Counted from the stretch's first letter, positions 23,128 to 35,435 are shown. The stretch is 64,000 nt of DNA from Mycoplasmopsis californica (GCF_000695835.1 NZ_CP007521.1:62001-126000), one strand, 5' to 3'. Program-made: numbers and translations. The notes: generated by a model not told the origin, from the letters alone.

Positions 23128-24069
23128 TTAAACGACAAAAATAGTATTAATAAGCAAGATAATATATGTGAATACACAGACAAAGGATATCGAATCAAGA
23201 CGATCAAGAATTCCACCATGTCCAAGCATAATTTTTGAATAGTCTTTTATACCATTTAACCTTTTAATTGCGGAGAAATAAAGATCTCCAATTACTGCTA
23301 CAAAAGGTGAGATTAAGGCAAACGCTATTTTTAAGCTAATGTGATTGAACAAATCGAATGCAAAAACCAATCCAAACCCAGTTGCCGTCCCAATAAATAT
23401 TGAGCCAACAAAACCTTCTCAGGTTTTACGTGGCGAAATATGAGGGGCAAAAGGAACCGATGTTCATTTTTTGCCAAACATTGAACCAAAAAGATAGCCA
23501 AATGTATCCACTGAAGCCGCAATCAATGAGATAGATAATCAGTATTTTCACTGCCCTTCAAATACAATTAATGCGTGAAATACTTTTGAAAATATTGCGA
23601 GGATATATGTTGTGATAAAAGCTAAAAGAAAACGAGTAAAACGGTCAACAGGGCGTGTGTTTGTGCGCGTAAATAACTCAATAATTACAAATAAAATCGA
23701 TATGGCTAGTGCGACTAATATAATGAAAGGATCCATTGATAAATAAGAAATAAATCTAGCTAAAAGAATAGAAGATTTTTCTTGTTCAATTTTAGGAGAT
23801 GTCATTCACGGGATGGTAGTCTCAATGAGCGGCAAAAAAGCTACAATCGAAAATAAAAAAGTAAGCGTTATAGATCAATATATTTTTAGTCGTTGAGCAG
23901 TAAAAAATTCTCAGGCAATCATTGACAAAATGGTTCAAATAAATACAAAAGAAAAAATACGAGCAACTAAATTGCTGTGTGAAAAAATTGATAAAGGTAT
24001 TAACATTGCTAGTAATATTACGACAAATAAAATACCTGGCATTATTCTTTTTACTAAAAATTTGTTCAT
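23128..24069 (-). CDS. cdsA: Phosphatidate cytidylyltransferase
   Basis: A 313-residue polytopic membrane enzyme that converts phosphatidic acid and CTP to CDP-diacylglycerol for phospholipid synthesis. About eight hydrophobic segments are visible. The C-terminal CdsA signature region is present: SPRKTWEG, then LGHGGILDRLDS. Trp residues are encoded by both TGA and TGG. No strong RBS precedes the ATG at 24069. A TATAAT lies about 25 nt upstream. The gene stands alone, convergent with fba and divergent from pyrH. Confidence 0.92.
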
Positions 24070-24288
24070 AAAATAATATTCTAAATTAAATTATACTATG
24101 TTAATTATTATGTTCCAATTAAATAAGTATATTCAAAGGGATTTTTTATTACATCCGGTTTCATATAAAATATATTGGCTTTTTTATTAAATAAATAAAA
24201 TAAAGAATTAAACACATTTATTCTTTATTTTTTACCAAATACATTGAAAAATGAGTGTAGATGAAAAATTATAGACATACTGCTATTA

Positions 24289-24302
24289 CATACGCGCGTA
24301 TG
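24289..24302. promoter_or_regulatory. GC-rich palindrome over the pyrH promoter (candidate operator)
   Basis: A perfect 14-nt palindrome, CATACGCGCGTATG. The -10 TATAAT boxes at 24316-24321 and 24321-24326 place the -35 region on or beside it. CGCGCG is very unusual in this AT-rich sequence. A repressor site for pyrH-frr or for divergent cdsA is plausible. Confidence 0.45.
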
Positions 24303-24345
24303 AATAAATTTTATATATAATATAATTAAATATCGGGAGAATTAA

Positions 24346-25062
24346 ATGAAATTTAAAAGAATATTAGTGAAGCTGTCGGGCGAAGGTTTAGCGAATAAGT
24401 CTAAGAGTTTAGCTATTGATTATAATCTTGTCGAAAATATTGCATTACAATTAAAAAAAATTGTTGAAAAAGGCGTCCAAGTTAGCGTGGTAATAGGCGG
24501 TGGTAATTTTTGAAGAGGAGCTAGCGCCGAAAAAAATGGGATACCTAGAAACAGAGCTGATTATATAGGTATGGTCGCGACAATTATGAATGGCTTAGCC
24601 TTGCAAAGTGGTTTTCAAAAAGTTGGACTTAAAACTCGTGTCGTTTCATCGTTGAACATTGACGAACGTGTAGCGGGATATTATATCAACGAAAAAGCTG
24701 ATAAATATTTAGAACGAGGTGAAGTTGTAATCTTTACAGGAGGAACTGGCCGACCATACTTTACAACTGATACCGCCGCAACTCTTTATGCCTCTGAAAT
24801 ACAAGCAGAAGTAATTTTGATGGGTAAAAATGGCGTTAAAGGAATTTATGACAGCGATCCAAAATTTAATCCGAATGCGGTGAAGTTTGACAAAATTACT
24901 TATGATGAAATATTAGAAAGAAAATTGCAAGTTATGGACTTAACTGCAACGGCGATGGCCAGAGATAATAATATCGGTCTTATTGTTTTTGATATTCAAG
25001 AAGAAAACGCAATTTTAAGAGCGATTGAAGGAACTATTGAATTTACGGAGGTAACTAGATAA
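24346..25062 (+). CDS. pyrH: UMP kinase
   Basis: A 238-residue bacterial UMP kinase of the amino-acid-kinase fold, phosphorylating UMP to UDP. The N-terminal RILVKLSGE carries the ATP/phosphate-binding Lys and Gly residues. VVIGGGNFWRG (Trp as TGA), FTGGTGRPYFTTDTAA and LMGKNGVKGIYDSDPK complete the fold signature. The RBS is CGGGAG. The stop overlaps the frr start (TAATG); pyrH-frr is a classical gene pair. An upstream palindrome overlapping the promoter suggests transcriptional control. Confidence 0.97.
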
Positions 25063-25613
25063 TGGAACTAGATTTATATTTATTAGAATTTGAAGAAGGC
25101 GCAACAAAAGCTATTAATCATTACGGTTTTGAGTTATCAAAAGTTTCTACTGGGAGAGCTAATCCTCAGATTGTTAAGGGTATTAAAGTAGATTATTTTG
25201 GTACTCCAACTAAGTTAGAAGAGCTTTCAAGCATTAGTGTCCCAGAAGCTTCACAGTTATTGATTAAACCTTATGATTTTTCAATTGTGAAAGAAGTGAC
25301 TAAAGCAATTACTGATGCAAATATTGGTGTAAACCCAATCAATGAAGGTCATCAAGTGAGACTAAAATTCCCTGCTTTAACTTCTGAAAGAAGAAAAGAA
25401 TTGATTAAAGGTCTTACTAAATTTACAGAACAGGCAAAAGTTGGTATCAGAAATGCTCGTCAGGAGGTGATGAAATCAATCAAAAATGATGAAGAACTAA
25501 CTGAGGATGAACAAAAAAGATACCAAGATGCAGTCCAAAAAGAGGTTGATGCCAAAATTGAAGTAATCAATAAAATGACTGCTGAAAAAGAAAAAGAGCT
25601 AAATAGTTTTTAA
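25062..25613 (+). CDS. frr: Ribosome recycling factor
   Basis: A 183-residue RRF, which with EF-G (fusA, also in this window) splits the post-termination ribosome. The family pattern is complete: TGRANPQIVKGIKVDYFGTP near residue 30, then ISVPEASQLLI and INPINEG-type NPINEGHQVR, and the helical end with KTDEELTEDE-like NDEELTEDEQK. Start overlap with pyrH implies coupling. No Trp. The length is the usual one. Confidence 0.97.
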   Translation: MELDLYLLEFEEGATKAINHYGFELSKVSTGRANPQIVKGIKVDYFGTPTKLEELSSISVPEASQLLIKPYDFSIVKEVTKAITDANIGVNPINEGHQVRLKFPALTSERRKELIKGLTKFTEQAKVGIRNARQEVMKSIKNDEELTEDEQKRYQDAVQKEVDAKIEVINKMTAEKEKELNSF

Positions 25614-25616
25614 TTA

Positions 25617-26027
25617 ATGAAAAAGCATAAAAAAGACAAAGTTTTATATTTCATTTTTCACTCGTTTTCTTTAAGTTGCTTTGCATTAGCTTTTCTAATC
25701 TTATTAAGTTTAATAATTATTTCTCAGGTTTATGGTAGCAAAATAAAAAACGGAGAAATTTTAGCTTATGGTTTGATATGGTCTATGCTTGCATTGTTAA
25801 TACTGTTTGTAATTATGCATATTATTGCCATTCCATTTGCATTAAATTATTATCGTTATCGTTTCTTTGAACTTGGAGATGAATTACTAACCTGGTTTAA
25901 TATATTTTTTATTTTAACTTCAATTATTGCATTGCCACGTTGGCGTGAGCAATATGAATTACAACAAAAAAATGAGTTAAAAAACCTCGCAAAAAAATCA
26001 AAAAATGATAAAAACGATGAACAATAG
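25617..26027 (+). CDS. Hypothetical membrane protein downstream of frr
   Basis: A 136-residue membrane protein with a Lys-rich N-terminus, hydrophobic segments at about 16-36, 52-76 and 98-115, and a highly charged Lys/Asn/Asp C-terminal tail, probably cytosolic. It starts 3 nt after the frr stop without an obvious RBS of its own, so it relies on coupling. Its Trp codons are TGG rather than the TGA preferred by neighbours. No family is recognised. A strong terminator follows. Confidence 0.7.
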   Translation: MKKHKKDKVLYFIFHSFSLSCFALAFLILLSLIIISQVYGSKIKNGEILAYGLIWSMLALLILFVIMHIIAIPFALNYYRYRFFELGDELLTWFNIFFILTSIIALPRWREQYELQQKNELKNLAKKSKNDKNDEQ

Positions 26028-26034
26028 CATAATC

Positions 26035-26059
26035 AAAATCTCCTTAATGAGGAGATTTT
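26035..26059 (+). terminator. Terminator of the pyrH-frr unit
   Basis: A 10-bp perfect stem (AAAATCTCCT/AGGAGATTTT) with a 5-nt loop, 8 nt after the stop. Confidence 0.85.
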
Positions 26060-26138
26060 TGTATAAAATTTACACTCCATTATAAAGCTCATTTTGCAAA
26101 TAATAAAAAACAAAACTCACAGGTTATTGTGTGTTTTG

Positions 26139-26420
26139 TTAAATTAGTGTTTTGTATTTTTTAATTTTGATTTCGCCAATACCAAATTGTTCAATTTGGT
26201 TCAAAAAATCTTTATATTCAGCAGTTTTAGTAAATTTATGGAAGCTATCCTCACTACTTCAACGTTCTATAATACTGAAGCGATCAGAAATTCAAAAGCC
26301 ATCCATTGAAAGGTTTAATTCCTGTTGTTTTGACAAATACATTCATTTTTTAATATATTCTGTAAAGTCTTTTCTTGACTCTTTTTTAATTTTTATTTCT
26401 TTTGTTACAACACAAATCAT
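26139..26420 (-). CDS. ABM-domain (antibiotic biosynthesis monooxygenase-like) small protein
   Basis: A 93-residue protein with three TGA-encoded Trp, hidden under the standard code. Its layout fits the dimeric alpha/beta-barrel ABM/YgiN fold: a beta strand ICVVTKEIKIK, a helix, a strand with GFWISD and IIERWSSEDSF, then a helix HKFTKTAEYKDFL. ABM proteins include quinol and haem monooxygenases and many of unknown role. The RBS AAAGGATG supports the start. It begins 12 nt after the metG stop and is likely the last gene of trmN6-metG-ABM. Confidence 0.65.
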
Positions 26421-26432
26421 AATTCATCCTTT

Positions 26433-27971
26433 CTATTTTAAACGAGCAAAAAACATAAATTTATCAGCAGTTTTAATATTATCAAACTTATTGAAATTAT
26501 TAATATTTTCTTTGTCAAATGAAATAATATTTAATGCAGTTGCAACTTCTGCTACTTTTTGTGGCATAATCGCTTGCAGAGCTCATGAAACAGCGTATAT
26601 ACCATTTAATAATCTGTTTAATATTAAATTTAATTCATCTAAATTATCAGTTAATTTTCACGGAGTAGTTTCATCAATATATTTGTTTAGTTTAGAACTT
26701 AATTCAATCATTTTGCGGTATGCTTTATCAACTTTAAATGTATCCATCAATTCACTAAATTCACCTTGAAATTTTTTAATTTGGTTTTCAATTTCAAGGT
26801 GAATTGCAGTGTCTGAGTGAGTATATTTTGTACCATTTTGAAAAGAATTAGCAATCATTTTTAATGTTCTCGATACAAGATTGCCATAGTTATTAACCAA
26901 GTCAGCATTAATAGTTTCTCTTAGTTTTTCTTCACTAAAATTACCATCTTCACCGAATATTATTTGACTTGCAAAGTAATATTTAATCATTTCAGGGTGA
27001 TAGTTTTCAAAAAGATAGTCAGGATCAACTGCATTACCCAGTGATTTTGACATTTTACGACCATCTTTATCTCGTAATAATCCATGACTGACAATGTGAT
27101 TAGGTTGCCTTAGACCTAAGGCTTGAATAAACATAGGTCAGTAAATAAAGTGAAATCTAGAAATTTCTTTTCCTAGTATATGAACTATTTCATCTCCATT
27201 TTTTCAGTATTTTGTGTAATTATCGCTCGGATTATCAAGATCATAACCCAGTGCAGTTACATAGTTAAATAATGCATCTAACCACACATACAGAGTGTGA
27301 TTAGAATCTTCGTCAATCGGGATTGCTCACTCAACATTTGTACGTGTTACAGATAAATCAGACAATCCTTGCTCAACAAAATTGACTTTAATTTCATTAA
27401 GTGTTTTTTCCGTTAGCAAGAATTGTGGATTTTGCGCAATATATCTTTCTCATCATTGCTGCATTTTTTCAATTTTAAAGAAATACGATTCCTCTTTCAT
27501 TTGTACCAGTTCATGTTTTGAACTTGGATGGTAAAATTTGCCGTCAATTTCAAGAGCTTGTGCTTTTGTCAAAAACTCTTCATCCTCAATCGAGTATAAT
27601 CCTTCGTATTTGCCTTTATAAATAAATTCATTTTCTAAAAATCAGCTAAAAATTTTTTTTACTACTTTTTCATGGCGGGGTGAAGTTGTACGAGAAAAAA
27701 AGTCAAAAGGAACAGACCATTTTTTTCAGGTTTCTTTATAAGATTCGACTAATTCATCAACAAATTGTTTAGGTTTTAATCCAGATTTTAGAGCTTTATT
27801 TTGAATTTTTTGACCATGTTCATCGCTCCCTGTTAAAAACTTAACATCATAGCCCATAATATTTTTATAATTAGCAATTATGCGGGCCATAATTGTTGAA
27901 TATAAATGCCCAATGTGCAATGGACCAGAAACATAATAAATAGGTGTAGTTATATAAAATGTTTTTTTCAT
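26433..27971 (-). CDS. metG: Methionyl-tRNA synthetase
   Basis: A 512-residue class I synthetase charging tRNA-Met. The HIGH motif is at residues 19-22 (PLHIGHLYS), [12 protein letters not shown] follows, and the KMSKS loop [11 protein letters not shown] lies in the second half. No C-terminal tRNA-binding domain of the EMAPII type is present, so this is the short monomer-like form. Trp codons are TGA. The RBS AAGGAG is 6 nt upstream, and the start overlaps the stop of the upstream methyltransferase gene by one base. Confidence 0.97.
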
Positions 27972-28750
27972 TACAACTCCTTAACTTTTTTAGGTTTATA
28001 TAATTCTTTTATTTGTGGTAAGTACTCGTGGTCTATTTTGTTATCAGGATCATGAAGATATAAATTTGGAAGAAAATGTACTCCTCAACCAGCTTGATAA
28101 CGTGACTCAATTAATACTAATTTTGGCTTGTCATCCACACGCGGAATGATGAATTGTATTCGTTTTGGCTCAAATTTATATTCACGCATGTATTGAAAAC
28201 AATCAACCATCCTTTCGACAGGGATAACCATTGTCAAGTATCCTTTTTGTTCTATGATTTTTGCACTGCCCTGAATAATTTGTTCAAGATTTATTTTTAT
28301 TTCATGAGTAGCAATCATCATTTCTTCGCTGGTTTTTGCACTCAATTTCATATTTTCAGGTGGATAGAATGGTGGATTAACTACGATAGATTGGTATTTA
28401 TTTGCATTTAATTTGGTTTGTTCTTGATAAAACTCATTAAAATCAGCGTGAATAACGTTAATTTGCTCCTTTTTATTGTTCATTTTAACATTTTTTTCAG
28501 CTAATTCAACAGCTTTTGACTGAATCTCTATTGCATCAATTTTTAATTTCGGATTGCGTTCACTGATAAATATTGATAAAGCACCATTATTTGTTCCAAT
28601 TTCTAGCATTCGTAAAATCCGATTGTTAAGAAAGACAAAATTACCCAGTAAAATTGTGTCTACTGAATAATTGAACATATCTTTATCCTGATAAATGTAT
28701 AAATTCGAATCAAATCCAAGTGAATTTTTTACTAGTTTCCTTTTTTCCAT
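27971..28750 (-). CDS. TrmN6-like tRNA (adenine-N6) methyltransferase
   Basis: A 259-residue SAM-dependent methyltransferase of the YfiC/TrmN6 family. Motif I is [15 protein letters not shown] (about 48-62), an acidic motif II follows in IDAIEIQ, and the catalytic N6-adenine motif NPPFY is in VVNPPFYPP. In E. coli, YfiC methylates A37 of tRNA-Val; the same class of target is inferred. A C-terminal tail of about 35 residues follows a TGA Trp. The stop overlaps the metG start, tying a tRNA modification gene to a synthetase gene. Confidence 0.85.
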
Positions 28751-28990
28751 ATTTGCCTATCATAGTGAAGAATTATAAGTTGTTGTGATAATATTATTTA
28801 GTAAGTAATAAATCTTTTTTATTATATCAATAATAATTATTTTGGTGTTTTTATTATTTAACTAAATATATTAATGATATAAAGTGAAAATATTCGAATT
28901 TTTCAGTATTTTTACTGATAAAAGTTAACTTATTATGGCTTTATATACATATTGAATTTATATGACTAAAAAATTTTTAAAATTATTATT
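28751..28990. other. Intergenic region upstream of the rplJ leader
   Basis: AT-rich sequence with no ORF. It contains an inverted repeat at 28898-28923 (TTTTTCAGT, spacer, ACTGATAAAA) that closely resembles the hairpin at 63919-63949. Confidence 0.5.
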
Positions 28991-28996
28991 TTAATA

Positions 28997-29118
28997 TATA
29001 ATTGCATTTGCAATACATAAAGACAGTAACTGTTTAAACTTAATTTGTTACCGAGTGTATATCCATACATATTTTGACTTTTCGTATTGCGATATTTATT
29101 TACGAAAGGGGGATGCTT
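28997..29118 (+). promoter_or_regulatory. rplJ promoter and candidate L10 autoregulatory leader
   Basis: TATAAT at 28997-29002 is followed by a leader of about 110 nt. GTAAC/GTTAC can pair in its first half. At 29078-29086 and 29101-29109 a 9-bp stem forms whose right arm covers the first part of the AAAGGGGG ribosome site of rplJ. L10-L12 binding to such leaders is known to repress rplJL translation in other bacteria. The specific L10 site here is inferred. Confidence 0.5.
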
Positions 29119-29622
29119 ATGCAAGCAAAAGAAACACATTCAAAATTAATGAAGAAAGAACAAGCAAAACTAATTTCACAAAAACTTGCTGATTCTAAAG
29201 CACTTGTTGTTGCTGAATATCGTGGACTAACAGTTAAAGAATTAACTGATTTACGTATCGAAGCTAAAAAAGCGGGTGTTGAACTTGTTGTTTATAAAAA
29301 CCGTATTTTCAAACATGCTTTAACTGGCACTGATTTTGAATCGTTAGGTGATCATTTAGTAGGGCCTAATATTTATGCTTTTAGTAATGAAGATGAATTA
29401 GCCGCTGCTAAGGTTTTAAATAACTTTGCGAAAACTAACAAACTATTAGTGCTTAAAGCTGGTATTTTCGAAGGAAAAGTACTTGATGCACAAGGTGTTG
29501 CCGAGGTTGCTTCATTACCAAACTACGAAGAAGCATTGGGGATACTTGCACGTTCGCTTATTGCACCTTTACAACAACTATCCCTTTCTTTAAAACTTTA
29601 CAGTGAAAAAGAAAGTGAATAA
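29119..29622 (+). CDS. rplJ: 50S ribosomal protein L10
   Basis: A 167-residue L10, the base of the ribosomal stalk that holds L7/L12 dimers. The family start is visible (KEQAKLISQKLADSKALVV, then EYRGLTVKELTDLR), as is VYKNRIFKHAL for rRNA contact. I chose the ATG at 29119 because AAAGGGGG lies 6 nt before it; a longer reading from 29074 would include the leader hairpin. An ATG two codons earlier is too close to the RBS. It is followed by rplL after 43 nt, the classical stalk pair. Confidence 0.95.
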   Translation: MQAKETHSKLMKKEQAKLISQKLADSKALVVAEYRGLTVKELTDLRIEAKKAGVELVVYKNRIFKHALTGTDFESLGDHLVGPNIYAFSNEDELAAAKVLNNFAKTNKLLVLKAGIFEGKVLDAQGVAEVASLPNYEEALGILARSLIAPLQQLSLSLKLYSEKESE

Positions 29623-29665
29623 TTATTTAAATATTTAATTAAGTAAATTGAAAGGAAAATTAAAA

Positions 29666-30037
29666 ATGGCTAAATTAGAAAAAGATACTTTTATTTCTGC
29701 TTTAAAAGAAATGTCAATTAAAGAAGTTATGGAATTAGTTGAAGCAATGAAAGAAGAATTCGGTATTGATCCATCAGCTGTTGCTGTTGCTGCAGCTCCT
29801 GCTGCTGGTCCTGCTGCTGAAGAAAAATCATCAGTTAATGTTGTTATTACAGCTGACAATGGCAAAAAACTAGCTATTGTTAAAGTTGTAAAAGAAACTC
29901 TAGGATTAGCTCTAATGGACGCAAACAAACTAGTTTCTGCACTTCCAGCAACAGTTAAAGAAAATGTTTCAATGAACGAAGCTGAAGAATTAAAAGCAAA
30001 ACTAACTGAAGCTGGTGCTACAGTAGAATTCAAATAA
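29666..30037 (+). CDS. rplL: 50S ribosomal protein L7/L12
   Basis: A 123-residue stalk protein. An N-terminal dimerisation helix pair (about 1-35) and an Ala-rich hinge (AAAPAAGPAAEEK, about 43-57) are followed by the factor-binding C-terminal domain with KKLAIVKVVKETLGLAL and the ATVEFK end. It recruits EF-G, EF-Tu and other translational GTPases. The ATG is chosen for its RBS AAAGGAAAA and the canonical MAKLEKD start. A terminator follows at once. Confidence 0.97.
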   Translation: MAKLEKDTFISALKEMSIKEVMELVEAMKEEFGIDPSAVAVAAAPAAGPAAEEKSSVNVVITADNGKKLAIVKVVKETLGLALMDANKLVSALPATVKENVSMNEAEELKAKLTEAGATVEFK

Positions 30038-30051
30038 TTTCACAACAATTT

Positions 30052-30071
30052 AATCTCGCATATGCGAGATT
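30052..30071 (+). terminator. Terminator of rplJ-rplL
   Basis: A perfect 20-nt inverted repeat (AATCTCGCAT/ATGCGAGATT) followed by a T-rich run. Confidence 0.85.
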
Positions 30072-30124
30072 TTTTATTTTTTATTTCAACATTAAATTTT
30101 TATTTTTTTATAAAATAAATTAAT

Positions 30125-32110
30125 ATGAAAAAAATAAAGACATTAATACCATTAGCCGGTTTAAGCACTTTTTTAAGCATTGTTCTAGTTTTAAGTTGTA
30201 ACCAAACGAAAAAACTAGATAATCCAGAGATTAAAGATGCTAAAAAATCACAACCAGAACCTGATAAAGAAGGAAAGGATAACACAGGAAATGACAGTGA
30301 TAATGCGAGCGTTGCACCTACTAAAAATGCTGAAAAAAGTCAAAAACTATCAACCACACCAGAGACTAATGCTCCTATTAAAGCTGAAAAAACAAAAGAG
30401 CTACAAAAATATCAGGAAGCAATCGCAAAAAGAAAAGATTTATTAAAACGAGCTAAAGATTTAAAAATTTCATTGTCAAATGAAAACGCAATGTATAAAT
30501 ATGAGGTTGTACTCGACCGTATCGATTTGTTTTTAGATGAAAACAAAGCTGTTTTTGCTAATTCTGAACACAAAGAATTAGTTGCTTCGAATATCAAATT
30601 AGAAGAAGAATTTAATAAAATTAATGCGCTTGCTTCTGAGTTGAAAAACGCAGAAGACAAAAAACCAGACTATGCTCCAACTAAAGGCAGTGGTGTAGTT
30701 AATAAAGGAAAAGGAAAAAAAGAAAATTCAACTCCTGAATACCCTGAGTTATTAGCAATTGAAAATAGTTTAAAAAACAATAAAAATAACTCAAAAAATG
30801 ATGTAAACACTGCTCTAAATACTCAGGTTGAGGATTTTTTAAATATTGTCCAGCCACAGAATTTAACATCTTATCAGGACAATTCTTATAGTGTAAAAGA
30901 AAGAAATGAGATCGCAGCATTTGTTAATGATCTGATGAAAAAAAGTACAAATGATTCGTTTATTGGTAGAATTAAGCACATTTATGATTGAATTATATCG
31001 AGCGTGAAATATGCAAGAGGTGACGAGAAACAATATATAAGTCCACACGATGTTTTCAAGTATAAAGTGGCAGTTTGCGGTGGAATAAGTTCGTTATACA
31101 AAGCCATGTTAGACGTAATTGGGGTTAAGAGCGTTATGGTTACGGGTTGGTCATCTGCAGGAGCACATCAATGAGTTATGTTTTACAATGAAGAAAATAA
31201 AAAATGAGTTCATTCAGACGCAACCTGAGGAATAGTTAATAGCCAGTATTTTATGAAATCGAGTTCTGAGATCTCAAATGATCATCGCGCTGACGAAGTT
31301 CTAGACACGACAATTGAAGAAGGTCAAATTTTGTATAAATATTGACATGGATTATCAGTATTAAAACTTAAAGAAGGATCAAATACTGAGTTAAAAGTAC
31401 CTGCAAACGTTAAAGGGATGCCTGTTAAATCAATAAGTATTCGTGTATATTCGAACAAAAATATGACTCATTTACATATTGGGGATAATGTTGAAAAAAT
31501 TGACTATGAAATAGCACCTCAACACTTAAAAGAATACATAGTTTCAAGTAAAAATAAACATTTCGCTGCAAAAGATGGTATTTTATACTCGAAAGATTAT
31601 TCAAAATTGATTTCTACACCTGTTTTAAACCCGAGAAAATCAATAATTTTGCCCAAGGAATTAAATGAAATTGAGGATGGGAAGAATTCCTTTTCTGCTC
31701 CAGCACTAGAAAAAATAATTGTTGAACCAGGAAACTACTCCTTCGCATCTTATCAGGGTGTGCTTTATAATAATGATTTTTCAAAATTAATTACTGTTCA
31801 AGGTGGCAAAAATAAAGTAATTGCACATAAAAATGTTAAATTTGGTGGTAATGAATTTTCTTCTAAACCCGATTTAAAAGAAGTAATTTTAGAAGACGGC
31901 ATCACAGAGTTAGTTGATTTTACCTTTAATGGATTACAAAATTTAAAATCTGTATTTATTCCTAACAGTGTTAAAAAAATTTCTGATTATGCATTTAATA
32001 TGGTTCCAAGCAATATAATTCTTCTTGTTCCATCGGATAATAAGTTAGTCAAGGAATATGCATCTAAAAAGAAATTTACTTACAAAGTTCAAAAAAACAA
32101 GGAAATATAA
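30125..32110 (+). CDS. Lipoprotein with transglutaminase-like core and BspA-type leucine-rich repeats
   Basis: A 661-residue surface lipoprotein. The signal peptide ends VLVLSC, followed by a Lys/Pro/Glu/Asn-rich linker and a helical region (about 90-260). Residues about 285-370 form a transglutaminase-like core with a complete putative triad: Cys318 in AVCGGISSLY, His348 in AHQWVMF and Asp365 in HSDATWG. The C-terminal ~230 residues carry BspA/LRR_5-like repeats (DGILYSKDYSKLIS, then QGVLYNNDFSKLIT, then LKSVFIPNSVKKIS). Such LRRs often mediate binding to host matrix. TATAAA lies about 10 nt before the ATG and no RBS is seen. The enzymatic role (crosslinker or peptidase) is inferred. Confidence 0.8.
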
Positions 32111-32162
32111 ATCCTTGTTTTTTACTTATATCAGTTATTTAACAGTATTTTTAGCAAAATGA

Positions 32163-33773
<1,611 letters not shown>

Positions 33774-33844
33774 AAAGCCTCCAAATAAATATTTTAAATT
33801 ATATCAAAACTCGAAAATATTATGATGCCCTATTTAGTTATTAA

Positions 33845-33892
33845 AAAAATGAGTTTTTGCTCAATATAAATAGACGCAAACACTCATTTTTA
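33845..33892 (-). terminator. Terminator downstream of the trigger-factor-like gene
   Basis: An imperfect long stem (AAAAATGAGT with ACTCATTTTT, plus an inner TTTGC/GCAAA) with flanking A- and T-rich sequence. Confidence 0.65.
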
Positions 33893-33909
33893 AGCTTATT
33901 TGATAAATA

Positions 33910-35151
33910 TTAACTATGGATTATTGATGAAAATCCTAATGAAGTACACAATGGAGCAAATGCTTGCGGGTGGTGAATTTTAATTAGTTGCAGAATTAAA
34001 AGTTGCTTATATAAAACATTATTTATTTCTTCATTAGTAGGTTTTTTAAAATTTGGATTGATTAAAGGGATAATATCATTAGCAAAGCGATATTCATTAT
34101 CGAAAAGTTCTTGTGTAATTTCAACTGGATATTTTCTTCATAAAATATAGTAAATAAACTCATGAATCAATGTTAAACGTGTATTTAAGGCTATTTGTTG
34201 AATATATTCTTCATGTTGAGGGTTGTCTTCATCCAAATTCTCGCTGGTTGAAACTCCATGGATTAAATGGATAGGTCCGATTTGATTATTAATTGATCTG
34301 ACTAACTCGCTTTTTAAAAAAGTTTCACTAAAATCAATAATATTTAATTTGTCAACAGCTAAAACTAAATTCATTAAATATTTTTTTAATAAACCTGAAC
34401 TAAATTCTTTTAAATAATTAGCTTCTAAATCAGATTTTTGTTCGTTCAATTCTTTTAGCATTTCAATTTCTTTTTGGTCGTTTGAACTTGCAAGATTAAC
34501 CTGTATTTCCTGCATTATTTTCTCAATTTCAATTGTTCATAGTGTGTTATCTGGGTCATTCACACTGAATTTTTGATTGATATTTTTGCCAATAAGTTCT
34601 GCGTTGATTGAAAAAGTATTGTGTTTTTGTGCTTGCAATATTACTGATTTTAAATTTTGTACTACTTCTTTATCTTTTGTTGATTGAATATTAACTTGAA
34701 CGATATCGCCTTCTTGCACTTCTCGATTTGCAATCTCTTTTTTATATGTGTAATTCCCAATAAATGAGTTGAAAATGTGATCCAAATCTTCTCTTGTAGG
34801 CAATTTGAATTCAAAATTAGTTTCTGTAGCAACTTTTTCAACATCTAACTTGTAAATTTGGTCTTTCTCATAATATTCAACACTGATTTGAACTTCGCAA
34901 TTGTCGTCATCGTTTAAATACTCAATATTCACTGGACCAAAAGGCAAAATATCTCCGGCATTCTCCAATACATCTTTTTGAAATTGTTGCGACCGAGCAT
35001 TTATTAAATTATGTTTTGCATAATCTTTAATTTCTTTTGGTGAGACTTTAATATTTTCTGCAAGTGCTTGCATCAAAACTTTGTTTTTTTCTTTTGTTAT
35101 GTCTGATTTAGAAAGAATAAACTTCTGTGATTTTTTTGTGTATTCAATCAT
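33910..35151 (-). CDS. Trigger-factor-related chaperone
   Basis: A 413-residue soluble protein, rich in Glu, Lys and Asn, with two TGA Trp. Its layout follows trigger factor: an N-terminal ribosome-binding-like part (about 1-110), a central FKBP-like segment with REVQEGDIVQVNI (about 145-160), and a long helical C-terminal arm region. The usual ribosome-contact motif GFRxGKxP is not conserved, so the match is distant and ribosome binding may be weaker. An RBS (AAGGGG) precedes the ATG. It is a single gene upstream of, and on the same strand as, the ABC-F gene. Confidence 0.6.
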
Positions 35152-35435
35152 TTTTACCCCTTTTATTTATGTTAATAATTATTATATTCTAATTGCTCAA
35201 GAGCGCAGTTCTATATTTATTAAAGTGTAATAAAAAAAATAATAATTATGTAAGGCAACTTATAAAAATATTTTGGCGAGGTTAATTTTTTTATTAAAAA
35301 GCCCTTATTTATAGACATTTTGGCGACAAAAAAATAAATTTAAAAATTATGATACACACGGCTTAGTTGTTGTATAATGTTTTCGTTATTTTAAATAGCA
35401 ATATTTGGACAAAATTTATTTAAGAAAGGAATATT

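Noticed and set aside
24346-25062. Internal TGA codons as premature stops in many genes
   Set aside because: The same pattern in dozens of essential genes shows TGA codes for Trp, so these are not pseudogenes.
26152-26769. 205-codon plus-strand frame across the metG 3' end
   Set aside because: It lies opposite metG and the ABM-domain gene, both supported by motifs and RBSs.
29635-30033. Long minus-strand open frame opposite rplL
   Set aside because: It mirrors the Ala-rich codon pattern of L7/L12, has no RBS, and rplL is certain.
34662-34844. 60-codon frame within the trigger-factor-like gene
   Set aside because: It is in an overlapping frame of a longer gene with good codon use and has no RBS.
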